From an uncultured Bacteroidales bacterium (GTDB taxonomy: Bacteria > Bacteroidota > Bacteroidia > Bacteroidales > Muribaculaceae), in contig CALZTY010000003.1 in NCBI GenBank assembly GCA_945829225.1, positions 41,567 to 105,566 of the forward strand: a stretch of DNA of 64,000 bases, written 5' to 3'. The translations under genes and the position numbers were made by a program. Within the stretch, counting starts at the first letter, position 1; every line of letters starts with the position of its first letter. Under the pieces are notes generated by a model. The model saw only the letters and a list, made by a program, of their open reading frames with translations. It was not told the origin of the DNA and did not search any database. Below are positions 30,215 through 39,576 of this stretch, piece after piece.

Positions 30215-32965
30215 TTGAGGAAGATACTCCTATATATCGCCACGCTGATCGCCGCGCCACAGATTGTCGCGGCATTGGTGTCGTCGGCTCTCGAAGATGC
30301 GCCGACAGTCCTTGATATATCCCTTCCTGCCGACACTGCTGTCGCTCGAGATACCCTACGCCTCGACTCGATGCCTGCCGATAGCCTGCCGGCGATAGCC
30401 GCTCCCGTTGATACTTTTGTGCCGCGTGCCCGTCCGGTGCTCTCCAATGTCGACCTTGAGGCTCCGGTCAACTTCTCCTCATCCGACTCTATGGTCATCA
30501 TTCGCCGCGACTCGGCATTTATGTATGGTAGCAGCAATGTTACCTATGGCGATATCAAGTTGGAGAGTGCCAATATCGAACTTGACCTGCGCGACAACAC
30601 AGTGTACGCCACCGGTGTGCCCGACTCGGTGGGTGACATACAAGGTTCGCCCATTTTCACCGAGGGTGGCACCAATTACGAGGCGGCGACCATGCGCTAC
30701 AACTTCCGCTCGCGCAAGGGCTTTATAAATAATGTAGTGACCCAGCAGGGCGAGGGCTTCCTCAGCGGCGGCACCACCAAGCGCGACTACGATGGTAACT
30801 TCTATATCCTCAACGGTCGCTATACCACTTGCTCCGATACCGAGTGTCCCCACTTCTATTTCAATATCTCCAAAGGTAAGATGTATCCCGGCAAGAGCGT
30901 GGTCACCGGACCGGCATGGATGGTCCTCGCCGGTTTGCCACTGCCTATCGCCGTGCCCTTTGGCTACTTCCCCTTCACCGACAAGTACTCTTCGGGTGTG
31001 ATATTCCCCACATTCGGCGATGATTATCAGCGCGGTTTCTATCTGCGCGAAGGCGGCTACTATTTTGCTATCAACGACAATATGGACCTTGCCCTCACCG
31101 GCGAGATTTACACCAAGGGCTCGTGGGGCTTGTCGGCGCAGTCGACCTACGCTCGTCGCTACAAATACTCGGGCACATTCAATATGTCCTACCTCAAGTC
31201 GATTTACGGCGAGAAGGGCTCGCCCGACTATTCGGTGCAGACCAACTTCCAGTTGCTGTGGAGCCATAGCCAGGACTCCAAGGCTAATCCCAATATGAGC
31301 CTCTCGGCGAGCGTCAACTTCACCACTGCCGGATACTCGCGCAACGACCTTAATTCCTATTACTCAAGCGCTTTCACCGAGAACACCAAGAGTTCGACGG
31401 TGAATATGACCTATCGCTTCCCGGGCACCAAATGGTCGCTGTCCACAACGATGAACGTGGCACAACGCACCTCCGACTCTACGCTCACCGTTTCGTTCCC
31501 CAATTTCACCCTCACCCTCGGGCAGATCAACCCCTTCAAGCGCAAGCGCAAAGTGGGCGACGAAAAGTGGTATGAAAAAATCAAATTGAGTTATACAGGT
31601 CAGTTCCAAAACTCGCTCACTGCCAAGCAGGATGTGTTCTTCAAGAAGAGTCTCATCAAAGACTGGCGCAATGGCATGCGTCACAACATACCTATCTCGG
31701 CAACGTTTAATGCCTTCAATGTGCTCAACATCACGCCGAGTGTCACATTCACCGATCGCATGTACACATCCAAAGTGCGCCGACAATGGGACCCCAATGC
31801 CGCCGCCGAGGTGTGCGACACCACATATAGCCTGTACAACGTCTACGACTTCTCGGCTGCCATCTCCTTGGATACCAAGATTTATGGCTTCTGGCGCCCG
31901 GTGGGCTTCCTCGCCAAGAAAGTCAAGATGATACGCCACGTCATCACCCCTACAATCTCATTCTCGGGAGCGCCCGACTTCGGCTCCTCATTCTTCGGCT
32001 ATTACGGTCAGTATGAGTACCCCAATGCGCAGGGCGAGATGCAAGTGAAACGTTATAGTTACTTCCCCAATTCGCTATATGGCGTACCTGCCCAGGGGCG
32101 CTCGGGAGTCCTCTCTTACTCCATCGCCAACAACCTCGAGATGAAGGTTAATACCGACGACTCTATCGGCGAGAAAAAAGTATCGCTCATCGAGAATTTC
32201 ACCATCTCGCAGAGTTATAACTTTGCCGCCGACTCGCTCAACTGGTCCAATATCAATACGTCGCTGATGTTGCGCGTGTGCAAGGGGTTCAACCTCAACC
32301 TCTCGGCGGTGTGGGACGTCTATACATACCAACTTAACGAAGCCGGCAACCCTGTGCGTGTGAATATCCCGCGCTGGAAGGCTGGCAAGGGTATCGGTCG
32401 CCTCTCAAGCACCGGTACCTCGTTCTCTTATACCTTCAACAACGACACCTTCCGACGCAAGGACAAGAATGATGCGCCGGCGGGCAACCGTGGACAGCAG
32501 AGACAGCCGGCAGGCGGTCCGCCCGAGGAGGGTGAAGACCCCACCGGGCATAGCCACGACTCGGGCGGCGATTACGACCTCGACTCCGACGGGTATGTCC
32601 GTTGGTCGGTCCCGTGGAGCCTATCGGTCAACTACTCCTTTGCCTATGCCTATGGCACTTTTAACAAGGAAAAAATGGAGTATGACTCGCGCATTACACA
32701 GAATTTGAGCCTCTCGGGCAACATTAAGCCTACGCCCAACTGGGCTTTCTCGTTCACGGCATCCTACAACTTCGATACCCACAAATTGGCGTATATGAAC
32801 TGTAACGTGTCGCGCGACCTCCACTGCTTCACCATGCGAGCCAGTTTTGTGCCAGTCGGTCCGTACAAGAGTTACTCGTTCAGCATCTCCGTCAAATCCG
32901 CCATGCTCAGCGACCTCAAGTACGACAAGCGCTCCTCCATCTCCAACGGTGTCTCCTGGTACTAA
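30215..32965 (+). CDS. lptD: LPS-assembly protein LptD
   Basis: LptD is the outer-membrane barrel that inserts lipopolysaccharide into the outer leaflet, normally with LptE. The 916-aa protein starts with a signal peptide (residues 1-19). A periplasmic OstA-like beta-jellyroll follows (about 95-200: VTYGDIKLESANIELDLRDNTVYA), then a CSDTECPHFYF cysteine pair, the conserved AGLPLPIAVPFGYFP segment (about 237-251) and a barrel of about 26 strands ending WY. A polar, Gly/Pro-rich loop near 750-790 is unusual (DDAPAGNRGQQRQPAGG-like). The start is TTG at 30215: an in-frame TAG lies two codons upstream and the next ATG would remove the signal peptide. It is transcribed divergently from the amylase gene. 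Confidence 0.93.
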   Translation: MRKILLYIATLIAAPQIVAALVSSALEDAPTVLDISLPADTAVARDTLRLDSMPADSLPAIAAPVDTFVPRARPVLSNVDLEAPVNFSSSDSMVIIRRDSAFMYGSSNVTYGDIKLESANIELDLRDNTVYATGVPDSVGDIQGSPIFTEGGTNYEAATMRYNFRSRKGFINNVVTQQGEGFLSGGTTKRDYDGNFYILNGRYTTCSDTECPHFYFNISKGKMYPGKSVVTGPAWMVLAGLPLPIAVPFGYFPFTDKYSSGVIFPTFGDDYQRGFYLREGGYYFAINDNMDLALTGEIYTKGSWGLSAQSTYARRYKYSGTFNMSYLKSIYGEKGSPDYSVQTNFQLLWSHSQDSKANPNMSLSASVNFTTAGYSRNDLNSYYSSAFTENTKSSTVNMTYRFPGTKWSLSTTMNVAQRTSDSTLTVSFPNFTLTLGQINPFKRKRKVGDEKWYEKIKLSYTGQFQNSLTAKQDVFFKKSLIKDWRNGMRHNIPISATFNAFNVLNITPSVTFTDRMYTSKVRRQWDPNAAAEVCDTTYSLYNVYDFSAAISLDTKIYGFWRPVGFLAKKVKMIRHVITPTISFSGAPDFGSSFFGYYGQYEYPNAQGEMQVKRYSYFPNSLYGVPAQGRSGVLSYSIANNLEMKVNTDDSIGEKKVSLIENFTISQSYNFAADSLNWSNINTSLMLRVCKGFNLNLSAVWDVYTYQLNEAGNPVRVNIPRWKAGKGIGRLSSTGTSFSYTFNNDTFRRKDKNDAPAGNRGQQRQPAGGPPEEGEDPTGHSHDSGGDYDLDSDGYVRWSVPWSLSVNYSFAYAYGTFNKEKMEYDSRITQNLSLSGNIKPTPNWAFSFTASYNFDTHKLAYMNCNVSRDLHCFTMRASFVPVGPYKSYSFSISVKSAMLSDLKYDKRSSISNGVSWY

Positions 32966-33043
32966 CAAAAAAAAATTCTTAAATGCCGAGACGGGTGCCT
33001 GTGTGTCAAGAAAAAGTTGTAAATTTGTGGAAAAATTAGGACA

Positions 33044-33814
33044 ATGAGCAAGACAGTATTCATCACGGGTGGCGCCTCGGGCATTGGAGCGGCAGCAGTC
33101 CGCGCATTTGCCGCTGAGGGCTGGCGCGTTACATTCATGGATATTCATCGCAATGAAGCGCGTGAACTCATCAGTAGCATCGACTCTCCCGAGCCGGTGT
33201 GCTTCTTTGAAGGCTCTACCACGCGCCGCGGCGACCTCGAGGCTGCCCTCGAACTCGCAGCCGATGATGCCGGCGGCATCGATGCATTATTTGCCAATGC
33301 CGGTATTCATCGCAAGAATACTATCATCGATATACGTCCCGAGGACCTCACCGAAATCATTGACACTAACATTGTGGGTACCGTCAACACCATCCAGGTG
33401 GCTATTCCCTACCTGGCGAATGCCTCGACCGGGTCCTCGGCTATCGTTATCAATGCCAGCGACCAATCGACTGTGGGTAAGGCGGGTAACTGTGGCTACG
33501 GCATCACCAAGGGCGCTCTCGGGCAACTCACCAAGAGCGCTGCCATCGACCTCGCTCACCTCGGCATCCGTGTCAACGCCGTGTGTCCCTCGACCATTGA
33601 TACTCCCTTGATGCAACGTGCGTTGGCTACTGCCGCCGGCAACCGCGACGACCAAATCGCTCGCTTGCGTCGCGAGGAGGATGCCCTCTTCCTGCGCGGC
33701 TCGGTGGGACGTCCCGACGAAGTTGCCGCCATGGTCGTGTTCCTCGCCTCCGATGCGGCATCGTTCTGCACAGGCGGGCTTTACCCCGTCGATGGCGGAT
33801 ATACTGCTATGTAA
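33044..33814 (+). CDS. Short-chain dehydrogenase/reductase
   Basis: The 256-aa protein is a classical SDR. It has the cofactor motif TGGASGIGAAAVRAF (about residues 8-22), FANAG near 83, the catalytic Ser in VINASDQ (about 140), YGITKGALGQL with the Tyr-Lys pair (about 153-163), and the PSTIDTP segment after it. The C-terminal end SFCTGGLYPVDGGYTAM is standard. The substrate cannot be read from the sequence; MDIHR after beta-2 suggests an acidic residue that would favour NAD(H). The -7-like TAAATTTG at 33020-33027 lies 16 bp upstream of the start, so it may begin the long plus-strand unit that continues with phoH, 7 nt away. Confidence 0.92.
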   Translation: MSKTVFITGGASGIGAAAVRAFAAEGWRVTFMDIHRNEARELISSIDSPEPVCFFEGSTTRRGDLEAALELAADDAGGIDALFANAGIHRKNTIIDIRPEDLTEIIDTNIVGTVNTIQVAIPYLANASTGSSAIVINASDQSTVGKAGNCGYGITKGALGQLTKSAAIDLAHLGIRVNAVCPSTIDTPLMQRALATAAGNRDDQIARLRREEDALFLRGSVGRPDEVAAMVVFLASDAASFCTGGLYPVDGGYTAM

Positions 33815-33821
33815 CGCTTAA

Positions 33822-34793
33822 ATGCTTATGATTGAACGAATTGTACTCATCGATAACGCCGACCCGCTCAACTTCTACGGTGTCAACAACTGCAATATGT
33901 TGCTGATACGCAGCCTGTTCCCCAAGTTGCGTATCGCCGCTCGCGGCTCTGTCATCAAGGTGATTGGCGAGGAGAGCGAGACTGCCGCTTTCGAGGCAAA
34001 AATCAAGGAGCTCGAGGACTATGCAGCCACGCATAACACACTCACCGAGGATGTTATCCTCGATATCGTCAAGGGAGACGCTCCCCGCGAAATCAAGAAG
34101 GATAGCGTCATCATATACGGCATCAACGGCAAGCCCATCCAGGGACGTACACCCAATCAGCAATTGCTCGTTGAGTGCTTCAGTAACAATGACCTCACCT
34201 TTGCCCTCGGTCCTGCCGGAACGGGCAAAACGTATATTGCCATAGCCCTGGCGGTGCGCGCCCTCAAGAACAAGGAGGTGCGCAAGATCATCCTCTCACG
34301 TCCTGCCGTCGAGGCAGGCGAGAAGTTGGGCTTCCTGCCCGGTGATATGAAGGATAAGATTGATCCATATCTTCAACCGCTCTACGATGCCCTCGAGGAC
34401 ATGATTCCGCCCATCAAGTTGCGCGAATATATGGAGTCGAAGGTGATACAAATCGCACCGTTGGCTTTTATGCGCGGTCGCACCCTCAGCGATGCTGTCG
34501 TGGTGCTCGACGAGGCTCAAAACACCACCACACATCAGATCAAGATGTTCCTCACTCGCCTGGGTATGAACGCCAAGATGATTATCACCGGTGACGTCAC
34601 GCAGATTGACCTTCCGCGCTCCACCGCCTCGGGGCTGGTGCGCGCGCTCAAGGTGCTCGATGGTGTTCCCGGCATCGGGCGCGTCGACTTCGGCAAGAAA
34701 GATATCATCCGACATGCCTTGGTACAGCGCATCGTCGAGGCTTACGAGCGTGCCGAGGCTGCCGAGGCTCAACAACAACCCCCTCAAGAATAA
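33822..34793 (+). CDS. phoH: PhoH-family ATPase (PhoH-like, YbeZ type)
   Basis: The 323-aa protein has an N-terminal KH-like/RNA-binding part (about 1-110) and a PhoH NTPase core. Walker A is GPAGTGKTYIAIALAV (about 130-145) and Walker B is DAVVVLDEAQNTT (about 225-237). RPAVEAGEKLGFLPGDMKDKIDPYLQPLYD is the family-typical segment between them, and FLTRLGMNAKMIITGDVTQIDLP is near 245-268. PhoH/YbeZ works with the endoribonuclease YbeY in RNA and ribosome quality control; YbeY is not encoded in this window. ATG 33822 or ATG 33828 could be used. The gene is 27 nt upstream of purC. Confidence 0.93.
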   Translation: MLMIERIVLIDNADPLNFYGVNNCNMLLIRSLFPKLRIAARGSVIKVIGEESETAAFEAKIKELEDYAATHNTLTEDVILDIVKGDAPREIKKDSVIIYGINGKPIQGRTPNQQLLVECFSNNDLTFALGPAGTGKTYIAIALAVRALKNKEVRKIILSRPAVEAGEKLGFLPGDMKDKIDPYLQPLYDALEDMIPPIKLREYMESKVIQIAPLAFMRGRTLSDAVVVLDEAQNTTTHQIKMFLTRLGMNAKMIITGDVTQIDLPRSTASGLVRALKVLDGVPGIGRVDFGKKDIIRHALVQRIVEAYERAEAAEAQQQPPQE

Positions 34794-34820
34794 TCCAACT
34801 TTCATTAATATTCCACCAAT

Positions 34821-35774
34821 ATGCAACAGACTCTTACTTCCACCGATTTTCAACTCCCCGAACAGCGCAGTGTGTATCATGGCAAGGTACGCGACGTCTA
34901 CGACATCAACGATGACACCCTGGTGATGGTCGCCACCGACCGCATCTCGGCTTTTGACGTTGTCCTCCCCAAGGGTATCCCCTTCAAGGGTCAGGTGCTT
35001 AACCAGATTGCCGCATACTTCCTCGATGCTACAGCCGCCGAGGTCCCCAACTGGAAAATCGCCACTCCCGATCCCATGGTCACCGTGGGACGTCGCTGCG
35101 AGGGCTATCGCGTCGAGATGATTATCCGTGGATACCTTGCCGGCAGCGCCTGGCGCGACTATGCTGCCGGTGCTCGCTCCATCTGCGGTGTGCCTCTGCC
35201 CGAGGGTCTCAAGGAAAATCAGCGCCTGCCTCACCCCATCATCACCCCTACCACCAAGGCTGAAGCAGGACACGACCTCAATATCTCGCGCGAGGAAATT
35301 ATAGCCCAAGGTATCGTCCCCGCCGACGAATATGCCGTCATGGAGGACTATACTCGCCGTCTCTTTGAGATTGGTACGCGCATGGCTGCCGAGAAGGGTC
35401 TCATCCTCGTCGATACCAAGTATGAGTTTGGTAAATATAACGGTCAAGTGGTGCTCATCGACGAAATCCACACCCCCGACTCGTCGCGCTACTTCTATGC
35501 CGATGGATATGCCGAGCGCCTTGCCGCCAATCAGCCCCAGCGTCAACTCTCCAAGGAGTTTGTGCGCCAGTGGCTTATGGAAAACGGATTCATGGGACGC
35601 CCCGGCGATGTTGTGCCCGAGATGACCGACGAAATCTGCACCTCCATCTCCAACCGATATATCGAGTTGTATGAGCACATCACCGGCAACAAGTTTGTGC
35701 CCGCTACTGCCGACAACCTCGAGCGTCGCATTAAGAATAACATCCTCGACTGCCTCTCCACTCTCGGTTGCTGA
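34821..35774 (+). CDS. purC: Phosphoribosylaminoimidazole-succinocarboxamide synthase
   Basis: PurC adds aspartate to CAIR in purine synthesis, giving SAICAR. The 317-aa form is the longer type seen in Bacteroidota and yeast. Hallmarks are [15 protein letters not shown] (about 18-32), the ATP-binding [21 protein letters not shown] (about 37-57), [21 protein letters not shown] (about 94-114), [21 protein letters not shown] (about 135-155), and [18 protein letters not shown] (about 213-230). It lies in a run with phoH and menG; purD is 21 kb away in a different operon. The stop codon is 2 nt from the menG start. Confidence 0.96.
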   Translation: MQQTLTSTDFQLPEQRSVYHGKVRDVYDINDDTLVMVATDRISAFDVVLPKGIPFKGQVLNQIAAYFLDATAAEVPNWKIATPDPMVTVGRRCEGYRVEMIIRGYLAGSAWRDYAAGARSICGVPLPEGLKENQRLPHPIITPTTKAEAGHDLNISREEIIAQGIVPADEYAVMEDYTRRLFEIGTRMAAEKGLILVDTKYEFGKYNGQVVLIDEIHTPDSSRYFYADGYAERLAANQPQRQLSKEFVRQWLMENGFMGRPGDVVPEMTDEICTSISNRYIELYEHITGNKFVPATADNLERRIKNNILDCLSTLGC

Positions 35775-35776
35775 GC

Positions 35777-36535
35777 ATGAGCCGCCCCGAAGATATCACC
35801 CCCTACGACCACTCGCGTGGCAAGACCGAGCAGGTGCGCGAGATGTTTGACAACATCGCTCCCGCCTACGACCGCCTCAACCGCGCCATGAGCCTCGGTC
35901 AGGACAAGCGCTGGCGACGCCGTGCCGTCGAGGCGGTGGCTGCCCACGGCTCGCGTCGCATCATCGACATCGCTACCGGCACCGGCGACTTTGCCATCTC
36001 GCTGGCGCGTGCCATTGCCGATGCCGAGGTAGTCGGTGTTGACCTCTCGCAGGGGATGATTGACATCGGATGCCAAAAAGTCGAGGCAGCCGGGCTCGCC
36101 GAGCGTGTGCGCCTCATACAGGGCGATTGCCTCAATCCACCCGACGTGGCGCATGGCGCCGACGCGGTCACCGTGGCTTTCGGCGTGCGCAACTTCGCCG
36201 ACCTTGCCGCCGGGTATCGTGCTATGTATGATATGCTCAATCCGGGTGGAATGCTCTGCGTAATTGAACTCTCAACCCCGGCAAATCGCCTCGTCATCCC
36301 GTTCTACAACCTTTACACGCGCGTGCTCATCCCGGCAATGGGGCGCCTCGTATCCAAGGACCGCCGTGCCTACTCCTACCTCCCCGAGAGCATTGCCGCC
36401 GTGCCGCGTGGCGACCGCATGCTGGCGCTGATGCGCGATGCCGGCTTCGTTAATACTCGTTTTCAGACTTTTACCTTGGGCGTCTGCTCTATGTACATAG
36501 GCTTCCGCCCGGGGGATGTCCCTCCAACACAATGA
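35777..36535 (+). CDS. ubiE: Demethylmenaquinone methyltransferase
   Basis: UbiE/MenG methylates demethylmenaquinone to menaquinone, the quinone of Bacteroidota. The ORF track start (35768) is a TTG inside purC; ATG 35777 gives a 252-aa protein beginning MSRPEDITPYDHSRGKTEQV. Family motifs are MFDNIAPAYDRLNRAMSLGQDKRWRR (about 21-46), the SAM motif IIDIATGTGDFAISLA (about 58-73), VTVAFGVRNFADLAAGYRAM (about 133-152), and IPFYNLYTRVLIPAMGRLVSKDRRAYSYLPESI. It is translationally coupled or nearly so to both neighbours (2 nt after purC, 4 nt before the DUF3078 gene). Confidence 0.95.
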   Translation: MSRPEDITPYDHSRGKTEQVREMFDNIAPAYDRLNRAMSLGQDKRWRRRAVEAVAAHGSRRIIDIATGTGDFAISLARAIADAEVVGVDLSQGMIDIGCQKVEAAGLAERVRLIQGDCLNPPDVAHGADAVTVAFGVRNFADLAAGYRAMYDMLNPGGMLCVIELSTPANRLVIPFYNLYTRVLIPAMGRLVSKDRRAYSYLPESIAAVPRGDRMLALMRDAGFVNTRFQTFTLGVCSMYIGFRPGDVPPTQ

Positions 36536-36539
36536 CATT

Positions 36540-37922
36540 ATGAATAGGATAATAATCGCTATCACTGCCTTGTGCCTGTGTGGCTTTGGCGCTCTTGCCG
36601 AGCCGCAGATGCGCCCATTGGCGCCTGTCGCTACCTCTGCTATTGCCGATACAACGTTTGTCAACCGAGTCATCGGCAATACACCTCAACTGGATATGCC
36701 TGCCGAGAGCGTCAGCGACTCTCTCCTTCGCGTCTATAATGCTCGTGCCGACTATGACCCCTTCGATATGCCTCTGTCGTTGCCGGCGGTATTCTTCATG
36801 CCTATCGTGTATGATACTTACCACTTCAACAACCCCCTCGGCATAGGCGATGATTTATCTTCGGGCAACGAACATCTGCGCTGGCTCGAGGAGTATGATT
36901 GCCTCAGCCGTCAGATGCAGGACCGTCGCGACTATATCTTTCACAACCACCCCGAGATGGTGCGTTACAACCTCGCCTCGCTCCCCGAGGCGCCTCAGCA
37001 GTATCGTGCCGTGGTTAACCCAGCCGACTACTCGGTCAGCATTAACACCGAGTTGGCAACACCTATCGAGGCTCCGACCGTTGCCACTGAGGATGTCAAG
37101 CACCGCCATTGGATTCGTTCCTTTGCCGCCATGCTCCAATTCTCGCAGGCATATGTGTCACCCAACTGGTACCAAGGCGGTAACAACAACCTCAATGCCC
37201 TCGCCGACATTATGTATAATGTGAAACTCAACCAAGAGTTCCACCCCACATTGCTCTTTGAGACCACCGTGCGATATAAGTTGGGCATCAACAACGCTCC
37301 CGACGACGAGATGCACTCCTACAATGTCTCAGAGGACGTTTTCCAGGTAAATACCACATTCGGTATTAAGGCAGCCAATCGCTGGTACTACTCTTTCACC
37401 GGGCAGTTTAAGACACAGGTCGTTAAGTCGTATAAGTCCAACTCCAACGACCTCAAGTCGGCATTTATGTCTCCAGGTGAGTTGACTGCCGGTCTCGGTA
37501 TGACTTACAACTATGCCAATAAGCCCAAGACTGTGACTTTTGATGCCTCAATCGCACCGATTTCTTATCACCTCTACACTTGCCTCGACAGCGACGTCGA
37601 TGGCAGCGCCTATGGCATTGAGGTCGGCAAGAAGACCCATCACAGTTTTGGTTCGACTGCCGAGTTGAAGTTCTTCTGGAAACTCGCTCACAATATACGC
37701 TTCAATTCGCGCATCTTTGCCTTCACCGATTACGAGTCTTTCCAAGCCGACTGGGAGAATACCCTCAGTTGCGATATCAACCGATTCTTCTCCACTCAGA
37801 TTTATGTCCATGCCCGTTACGACACACGCACTCCGCGTGTCGCCGACCACGAGGATTGGCACAAATTGCAGGTCAAGGAAATTTTCTCTATCGGCTTCTC
37901 ATACAAGTTTTCGTCGATTTGA
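36540..37922 (+). CDS. DUF3078 outer-membrane-associated protein
   Basis: I use ATG 36540 (product begins MNRIIIAITALCLCGFGALA), giving 460 aa with a signal peptide; the ORF track begins in menG. The DUF3078 core (about residues 195-460) is marked by QAYVSPNWYQGGNNNLNALADIMYNVKLNQ. Many amphipathic strands follow (YSFTGQFKTQVVKSYKSNSN, ELTAGLGMTYNYANKPK, SFGSTAELKFFWKLAHNIRF, FFSTQIYVHARYDT), and the chain ends FSIGFSYKFSSI, as expected for a beta-barrel with C-terminal aromatic residue. The N-terminal 190 residues form a less conserved domain. Function is unknown; it is probably in the outer membrane. It precedes two small secreted-protein genes. Confidence 0.85.
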   Translation: MNRIIIAITALCLCGFGALAEPQMRPLAPVATSAIADTTFVNRVIGNTPQLDMPAESVSDSLLRVYNARADYDPFDMPLSLPAVFFMPIVYDTYHFNNPLGIGDDLSSGNEHLRWLEEYDCLSRQMQDRRDYIFHNHPEMVRYNLASLPEAPQQYRAVVNPADYSVSINTELATPIEAPTVATEDVKHRHWIRSFAAMLQFSQAYVSPNWYQGGNNNLNALADIMYNVKLNQEFHPTLLFETTVRYKLGINNAPDDEMHSYNVSEDVFQVNTTFGIKAANRWYYSFTGQFKTQVVKSYKSNSNDLKSAFMSPGELTAGLGMTYNYANKPKTVTFDASIAPISYHLYTCLDSDVDGSAYGIEVGKKTHHSFGSTAELKFFWKLAHNIRFNSRIFAFTDYESFQADWENTLSCDINRFFSTQIYVHARYDTRTPRVADHEDWHKLQVKEIFSIGFSYKFSSI

Positions 37923-37934
37923 CCCTAACCGGCG

Positions 37935-38426
37935 ATGCGTAATATCCTGATAGCCATATTAATCCTATGCGGAGCCCTCGCTGCTCGAGCCGTTGACCCC
38001 TTGGAGGGCAGATGGCAAATCAACGGGCGCGGTGCCTTGGTAGACATCGTCCCGGCGGCTCAAGCCCCCGGATTATTGGAGATGTGCATTGTCGATGCCT
38101 CCGATATGTCAATCGTTCCGGGCACCGTGGTCGCCACCATCACTCCTGCCGCGCATGCCGGGCTATACGACTGTCGCGCTTCCAAGGACCCTCGCAAGGC
38201 TCACTCGCGCCGTGGCTCGGTGGCTTTCACCATCTCCTTCAATAGCGACGAGAGCAACACCGGCAATATCATCGACTTCAACTTCTATCACCATCGCCGC
38301 CGTGTGTCGCTGTGGCGCTGGCTTCCGTATCTCTTTCATATATCGGTAATTAACCCGCCCGACAACCCGTCTCACCTCGATGGCGCTCGCCGTGTGGGTG
38401 CCCCGGCTCCTTATATTGTGATATGA
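37935..38426 (+). CDS. Small secreted protein, unknown function
   Basis: I do not recognise a family. The 163-aa protein has a signal peptide (residues 1-20: LIAILILCGALAARA). The mature part starts VDPLEGRWQINGRGALVDIV, which is reminiscent of lipocalin-like or DUF2147-like domains that begin with an EGxW segment, but the similarity is too short to name it. A basic patch (HHRRRVSLWRW) lies near residue 120. The stop overlaps the start of the next gene by 4 nt (ATGA). Confidence 0.75.
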   Translation: MRNILIAILILCGALAARAVDPLEGRWQINGRGALVDIVPAAQAPGLLEMCIVDASDMSIVPGTVVATITPAAHAGLYDCRASKDPRKAHSRRGSVAFTISFNSDESNTGNIIDFNFYHHRRRVSLWRWLPYLFHISVINPPDNPSHLDGARRVGAPAPYIVI

Positions 38427-38914
38427 AAGCGCTACTGACACTTATCATCGCTATCGTGCTGGCTTGCCCGGCAGTCGATGCCCAGAATATGCGCCGCAAC
38501 ACACCGCGAGTCAACCGTCGTACCATCACCGAGGTGTCGCGAGTCGCTGTGCTCAACGACACTGTCGCCCTGCCGGGTACCGACAGCATCGCCGTCGCCG
38601 GCTTTGAGAAGCCCCTTCGCGTCAACAAGGAGAGCGTGTTTGTCTCCAACAAATCTTCGCGCGAGTTAATCTCTCTGTCGCTCGACATTATTTATATGGA
38701 TATGCAAGGACGTATGCTCCACCGCATCGAGCGCACCCTTGATGTGACCATTCCTCCCGGCGAGACCCGTCGTGTCGAGTTCCCCTCGTTTGATACCTCG
38801 TCGCTTTTTTATTATCATCTCTCGCCGTCATCGTCACGCGCCGTCTCGGCAACACCTTTTGACGTTAATATTACGGTGACGCGAGCCGTTTACCCTATAA
38901 TAACAGAACAATGA
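38423..38914 (+). CDS. Small secreted protein with Ig/FxLYD-like segment
   Basis: I do not recognise a family. The 163-aa protein has a signal peptide (1-21, ending AVDAQ). The mature chain has a basic N-terminus (NMRRNTPRVNRRTITEV). A single beta-sandwich-like module follows (about 70-160) with VFVSNKSSRELISLSLDIIY, then RTLDVTIPPGETRRVEFPSF, a pattern seen in FxLYD-type domains. It is translationally coupled to both neighbours (4-nt overlaps), including the mtnN gene downstream, so its reading frame is very likely real. An envelope role is inferred from the signal peptide only. Confidence 0.75.
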   Translation: MKALLTLIIAIVLACPAVDAQNMRRNTPRVNRRTITEVSRVAVLNDTVALPGTDSIAVAGFEKPLRVNKESVFVSNKSSRELISLSLDIIYMDMQGRMLHRIERTLDVTIPPGETRRVEFPSFDTSSLFYYHLSPSSSRAVSATPFDVNITVTRAVYPIITEQ

Positions 38915-39576
38915 AAATAGCCCTTATAGCAGCCATGAGCAAGGAGATGCAACTTATCATCCCTCTGCTCGACAAGCACAGCACAGTCACTGTCAATGAT
39001 ATCACCTACCACTGTGGCAGCATCGCCGGGCACGAAGTGGTGGCGGTGCAATCGGGTATCGGCAAGGTCAATGCCGCCTTGTCAACCCTCACACTCGTAG
39101 ATACTTTCCACCCAAGCATCATCATCAATACGGGCGTAGCCGGTGGCGTAGGGCGAGCCAATGTGCTTGATGTGGTCATTCCCTCGGGCATCGGCTACCA
39201 CGATGTGTGGTGTGGTCCCGATACCGTTCCCGGACAGGCGCATGGCTGTCCGCGACTCTTCGACTGCCCTCTCCCTGCTGAGTTGGTGGCTGAATTAGGG
39301 GCTAAGTCCGGTATACTCGCCTCGGGCGACATCTTTATCTCGCGCCCTGAGGAAGTCGAGCATATCTTGAGTGTCTATCCCGAGGCTGTAGCCGTGGATA
39401 TGGAGTCGGCGGCGATTGCTCACACCTGCTATCTCAAGGGCGTACCATTCGTCGCTATTCGTGTCGTCAGCGATACTCCCGGAGCAGAGGACAACATCGC
39501 CCAATACGGCGATTTCTGGTCTGCAGCCCCCGAGCGCACCTTTGCCACACTCACTCATCTCATCGAGCGCCTATGA
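38911..39576 (+). CDS. mtnN: 5'-Methylthioadenosine/S-adenosylhomocysteine nucleosidase
   Basis: MtnN cleaves adenine from methylthioadenosine and S-adenosylhomocysteine, recycling the products of SAM-dependent reactions. The 221-aa protein has the family layout. It shows the start KIALIAAMSKEMQLIIPLL, VVAVQSGIGKVNAALSTLTLVD (about 46-67), IINTGVAGGVG (about 72-82), and the catalytic end AVDMESAAIAHTCYLKGVPFVAIRVVSDT (about 160-188) with the Glu and Asp of the active site. It overlaps the preceding small gene and the following AlbA_2 gene by 4 nt each. Confidence 0.94.
   Translation: MKIALIAAMSKEMQLIIPLLDKHSTVTVNDITYHCGSIAGHEVVAVQSGIGKVNAALSTLTLVDTFHPSIIINTGVAGGVGRANVLDVVIPSGIGYHDVWCGPDTVPGQAHGCPRLFDCPLPAELVAELGAKSGILASGDIFISRPEEVEHILSVYPEAVAVDMESAAIAHTCYLKGVPFVAIRVVSDTPGAEDNIAQYGDFWSAAPERTFATLTHLIERL

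Noticed and set aside
34296-35678. 460-aa minus-strand open frame opposite phoH and purC
   Set aside because: Both plus-strand genes are unmistakable and the antisense frame has no family motif; it is a shadow caused by GC-rich codon use.
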